NCBI GenBank assembly: GCA_036011305.1
Contig: DASCNA010000140.1
Location: 1 to 5,862 of the forward strand
Direction of reading: 5' to 3'
DNA: 5,862 nucleotides
Source: DASCNA01 sp036011305
Lineage (GTDB): Bacteria; Verrucomicrobiota; Lentisphaeria; Victivallales; GWF2-38-69
The notes under the pieces: generated by a model
Databases searched by the model: none
The model's input: only the letters and a program-made list of their open reading frames with translations
What the model was told of the DNA's origin: nothing
Translations under genes and position numbers: made by a program
In this document: one piece after another, positions 2,920 through 5,862 of the stretch
Position numbering within the stretch: the stretch's first letter is position 1
How the letters are laid out: each line of letters opens with the position of its first letter

Positions 2920-5862
2920 TTATGCAGCTTTTTTTTCATCTTCTTTATCAAGATTTTTAATTCTGAATTCAGTTACATTGATTTTTAATTCATCATATGT
3001 TTTTTCAATTTGTGTAATCTTGCTTTCATAGTTGGATATTTGTTTTAATGTAAAATCAATTTTTTCATTTAATACTTCAATGTGCTTACTATATGAATCT
3101 AAAAGTTTTATAACTTTTTCAGCATTTAAATTAGATTCATTTTGTTTTTCTTTTATTAATGCTTCTTTCCTGTTTTTAGTTTCCAGTAATGAACTTAAAA
3201 ACCTCTTTTTACTATCAAGCTTTGTTTTTGATCTGTGAAGAGAGATAAAAACAGCTTCTTTTTCTTCCAGCATTAATTTATATGAATATTCCTTTTTCAG
3301 CATTTCTTTTATAAGTGGGTCAGATTCAAGCTCAATTTGAATCTGTTCACTTGACGGCATACTTCCCCCTTGCATTTCTTCTCTGGTAGAGATTTCCTCT
3401 GTTGCTTCTTTATCCCATAAAGCAGAGTTCCAGCCTTTTTTCTTTGATATTAAATCATATGACAATGAATCAAATGTACCTTTCATAAAAAAGTAATGAA
3501 CATTTACACTACCATTAATATTGCCGTACCTGATTGCACGCCCTTTTCTCTGTCTGAGAGCTGCCGAATTATAAGGAAAATCTAAATTATATACATCTGT
3601 TGTATTAATCTGTAAGTCCATCCCCTCCCCCATTGACTGAGTTGACCCTATAATCAGTTTTATTTCTCCTGAATTAAAACTATCTGAAATATCCTGTTTT
3701 AATTTATCTTTTTTGTCGCCTGACGGTGTCCTTATATCATTACCGGTTTTTAAATTAGTAATATATTGACCTGTCATAATAGCAATTTGTTTTTTCTCTA
3801 TTCCAGTTCTTTCAATAACCAATCTTTTAATTTCTCGGTGTAAATCTTCATCCATACACCCGAATTCAACTTTAGAATATCCGGCAACATCTAAAAATAA
3901 TAACTGTCCACACTTTGGATTATCCAATATTTTTTTTGATATCAGATCGATAGTTAATTCAATTTTATCATCTGAATTACAAAATGTTCTATCATCAATA
4001 TTCGCAATAGCATGTGCCCCATAATATAAACGTGGGTCAATAGAAGCATTTCGACCATTAGTATATATGGCTATATGTGTGTCGTCTCCTGCCTCGATTG
4101 AACTGGATAAATTATCCTGTCTATCTTTTAAATCCCCTTCTACTAATTCATAATTTATAGATTTATCCAAATAATGATTAATGATATTTTCTTCTGGTAT
4201 CAGAATATTTAAATCAAAAATATTCTTTTTATCTATAAAACGATTTATAATATTTCTGAGTTCTACAGCATTTATTATTTTTGATAAAATACTTTTAGTC
4301 TTTTCACTGTTTCTAATATCTTTTACCGTTCCAAACTCAAAAAATGCATTGCTGAATTGAAGATCACTATATATACCGTATTCATTTAATATATCAGAGT
4401 CTAAATGTCTAAGCATTGTATAAACTTCTAAAGGTTTATTCGGTGTTGGTGTGGCAGTTAATAAAAATATATTATTGCCATTATTTTTATCAGCTATATA
4501 GTTACACTTGAATCTAAAATCATAACTTCTGGCAGACTTCAAAGAAACATTATCATTATTATTAAAGGCAAATGATATCCCAAGTCCTGATTTAACTAAC
4601 TCCTGCCTGACAGCAATATTTTTAAAATTGTGCGCTTCATCTGCAAAAATTGAATCTATACCCAAGTTATCCAATGTTATATATTGATCTCTTGGTCTGT
4701 TTATTACAATTTCTCTGAAATCATTAATTTTATCATCTAATAAAAGTTTATTTCGACCCTCTGAATTTTCATTGTCGATATGTTCTTTTACAACTTTATC
4801 AAAATAAAGAAGTTCAGAACTGCTATCAAGTTCAATTTGTTTAAATCCTTCATGTGATATTAAGATATAATCAGAGTTTGTCTTTGCTGTTTTAAGTAAT
4901 AATTCTGTTCTTTTATTTTTAGGCAGATTACCTAAATTAATAATACCTGCATTTGGAAACAGTATTTTAATTTCTGATTCCCATTTTCTGATAGTTTTTG
5001 CCGGCACAGTAAAAAGTGGTTTATTAGCAATACCACGTTTTTTTAACAGTCTAGCCAATACTATAGCCGCTAAAGTTTTGCCCCCTCCGACATCATGAGC
5101 GTTTATTCCTTTACCCTCATAATATGCTTGAATTATCCATGATATTTGATTATCCCTTAATGAAATTGTTTTTCCCGTCTTAGGGTTAACAGGTTTATTT
5201 CTTGTAACCTCATCTAATATATCTTTAATCAAATACTTAGCTTTCAGGTAATCAGGTTTTACATATGATCTAAATTTTTTATTATACTCATATTCTATAT
5301 GTGTGCATAATTCGGCATTGTTAAGTATAAATTGTTTCAATTTTTCTTTAATTTCAATTATTTTTTCTTCTGCTTCTGATACTCTTTGCAGATATAAAAT
5401 AGCTGCTTCTTTCTCTTCTCTTCTTACAAGTGATCTATTATTTAAATATTTTTCATAAAGGGTTATTTCATTATAATCAAAAGGCGAACTATACCTACCG
5501 GATATATACCATTCATTTTGGCTTGTCCTTGAACTCTCTTTCTGTTTAATGTTCAATATTTCTTCAAGGTGTTTTCTAATCCAGTTTTCATTTCCTTTGA
5601 AATTAATATTTTCAATAGTCTTAGGCTCAGGAAGAATATTTTTTAAATTAGTTACCTGTTCTTTGATCTGTTTTTTATAAATAGAATCATCATTTATAAC
5701 AGCCTCGGCTTTTTCTATTTTTACATATATTCTACCTGAATAATATAAAATATTATTCTGTAGAGTAATTTCACTTTCTGAAATATTTACAACTGAATAC
5801 CCACTATTAAGTAATTTTGGAACGTCATTATTATTTAAATATAATGAACTTTCATTAATATT
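2920..5862 (-). CDS. Giant SF2/SNF2-type helicase of a mobile-element methyltransferase-helicase protein, 5' part missing
   Basis: The frame is open from the window edge (5862) to the stop at 2920, giving at least 980 residues. No start is visible; the TTG at 5554-5556 has 102 sense codons before it and is not the start. Counting from the edge, residues 30-47 (ITLQNNILYYSGRIYVKI) resemble the linker that follows the N6-adenine methyltransferase domain in DarB-like giant proteins, so a methyltransferase domain probably lies upstream, unseen. The helicase motifs are intact: Walker A VGGGKT (258-263), FTVPAKTIRKWESE (284-297), DEAH (408-411), TATP (469-472), GEGMDLQ (745-751) and QRKGRAIRYGN (771-781). 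A long charged coiled coil (about 850-960) ends the protein. Such proteins, encoded by phages, plasmids and integrative elements, are ATP-driven DNA translocases; DarB of phage P1 protects DNA from restriction. The exact role here is inferred. The Walker A has GGGKT where relatives usually have GAGKT. Confidence 0.85.
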   Translation of the reverse strand, partial: NINESSLYLNNNDVPKLLNSGYSVVNISESEITLQNNILYYSGRIYVKIEKAEAVINDDSIYKKQIKEQVTNLKNILPEPKTIENINFKGNENWIRKHLEEILNIKQKESSRTSQNEWYISGRYSSPFDYNEITLYEKYLNNRSLVRREEKEAAILYLQRVSEAEEKIIEIKEKLKQFILNNAELCTHIEYEYNKKFRSYVKPDYLKAKYLIKDILDEVTRNKPVNPKTGKTISLRDNQISWIIQAYYEGKGINAHDVGGGKTLAAIVLARLLKKRGIANKPLFTVPAKTIRKWESEIKILFPNAGIINLGNLPKNKRTELLLKTAKTNSDYILISHEGFKQIELDSSSELLYFDKVVKEHIDNENSEGRNKLLLDDKINDFREIVINRPRDQYITLDNLGIDSIFADEAHNFKNIAVRQELVKSGLGISFAFNNNDNVSLKSARSYDFRFKCNYIADKNNGNNIFLLTATPTPNKPLEVYTMLRHLDSDILNEYGIYSDLQFSNAFFEFGTVKDIRNSEKTKSILSKIINAVELRNIINRFIDKKNIFDLNILIPEENIINHYLDKSINYELVEGDLKDRQDNLSSSIEAGDDTHIAIYTNGRNASIDPRLYYGAHAIANIDDRTFCNSDDKIELTIDLISKKILDNPKCGQLLFLDVAGYSKVEFGCMDEDLHREIKRLVIERTGIEKKQIAIMTGQYITNLKTGNDIRTPSGDKKDKLKQDISDSFNSGEIKLIIGSTQSMGEGMDLQINTTDVYNLDFPYNSAALRQRKGRAIRYGNINGSVNVHYFFMKGTFDSLSYDLISKKKGWNSALWDKEATEEISTREEMQGGSMPSSEQIQIELESDPLIKEMLKKEYSYKLMLEEKEAVFISLHRSKTKLDSKKRFLSSLLETKNRKEALIKEKQNESNLNAEKVIKLLDSYSKHIEVLNEKIDFTLKQISNYESKITQIEKTYDELKINVTEFRIKNLDKEDEKKAA

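Noticed and set aside
3032..3238. Plus-strand open frame of 68 codons
   Set aside because: It lies wholly inside and antisense to the helicase gene, over its Lys/Glu-rich coiled coil, whose complement naturally reads as Phe/Ser/Leu codons. There is no ribosome binding site.
5554..5556. TTG as the helicase start codon
   Set aside because: The frame is open for 102 codons upstream to the window edge and those codons encode family-like sequence, so the protein continues beyond it.

Overview
The window is AT-rich DNA (roughly two thirds A+T) in which every recognisable protein gene lies on the minus strand. It looks like accessory or mobile-element DNA from a low-GC bacterium. The AsmA-like gene at the low-coordinate end argues for a diderm (outer-membrane) host. 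The sequence does not fix the phylum; a spirochaete or similar gut diderm would fit, but that is a guess.

In the direction of minus-strand transcription (high to low coordinates), the window opens with a very large superfamily 2 helicase gene (2920-5862). It is cut by the window edge at its 5' end. Its motifs match the helicase half of the giant methyltransferase-helicase proteins carried by phages, plasmids and integrative elements. A stem-loop with a U-rich tail follows the stop and probably terminates it. After about 640 bases without a protein gene comes a row of small genes: a 111-residue protein with a C-terminal cysteine cluster, a 75-residue protein, a 34-residue very basic protein with a nearly perfect Shine-Dalgarno sequence, a 48-residue protein, a 65-residue protein, and a 114-residue protein with a Myb/SANT-like helix-turn-helix. 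The row ends in an AsmA-like membrane-anchored protein cut by the window start. The last two genes overlap by four bases (ATGA).

The most striking part is the gene-free region at about 2290-2848. It is built almost entirely of nested inverted repeats: a 31-position closing helix (2301-2331 with 2525-2555) continuing inward through several further helices, then three further stem-loop domains. Seven near-complementary positions in these helices are G/T oppositions when read on the plus strand, so they are G-U pairs in a plus-strand RNA but A/C mismatches in a minus-strand RNA. This points to a large, roughly 550-nucleotide structured noncoding RNA transcribed from the plus strand, antisense to all neighbouring genes. 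Size, complexity and mobile-element context recall the ROOL and GOLLD classes of giant phage/plasmid RNAs, but membership cannot be decided here; it may be a new class.

The genes' cooperation is inferred only from order and strand. The helicase and the HTH and cysteine-rich small proteins suit the DNA-handling or anti-restriction module of a mobile element, and the giant RNA would be its noncoding companion.
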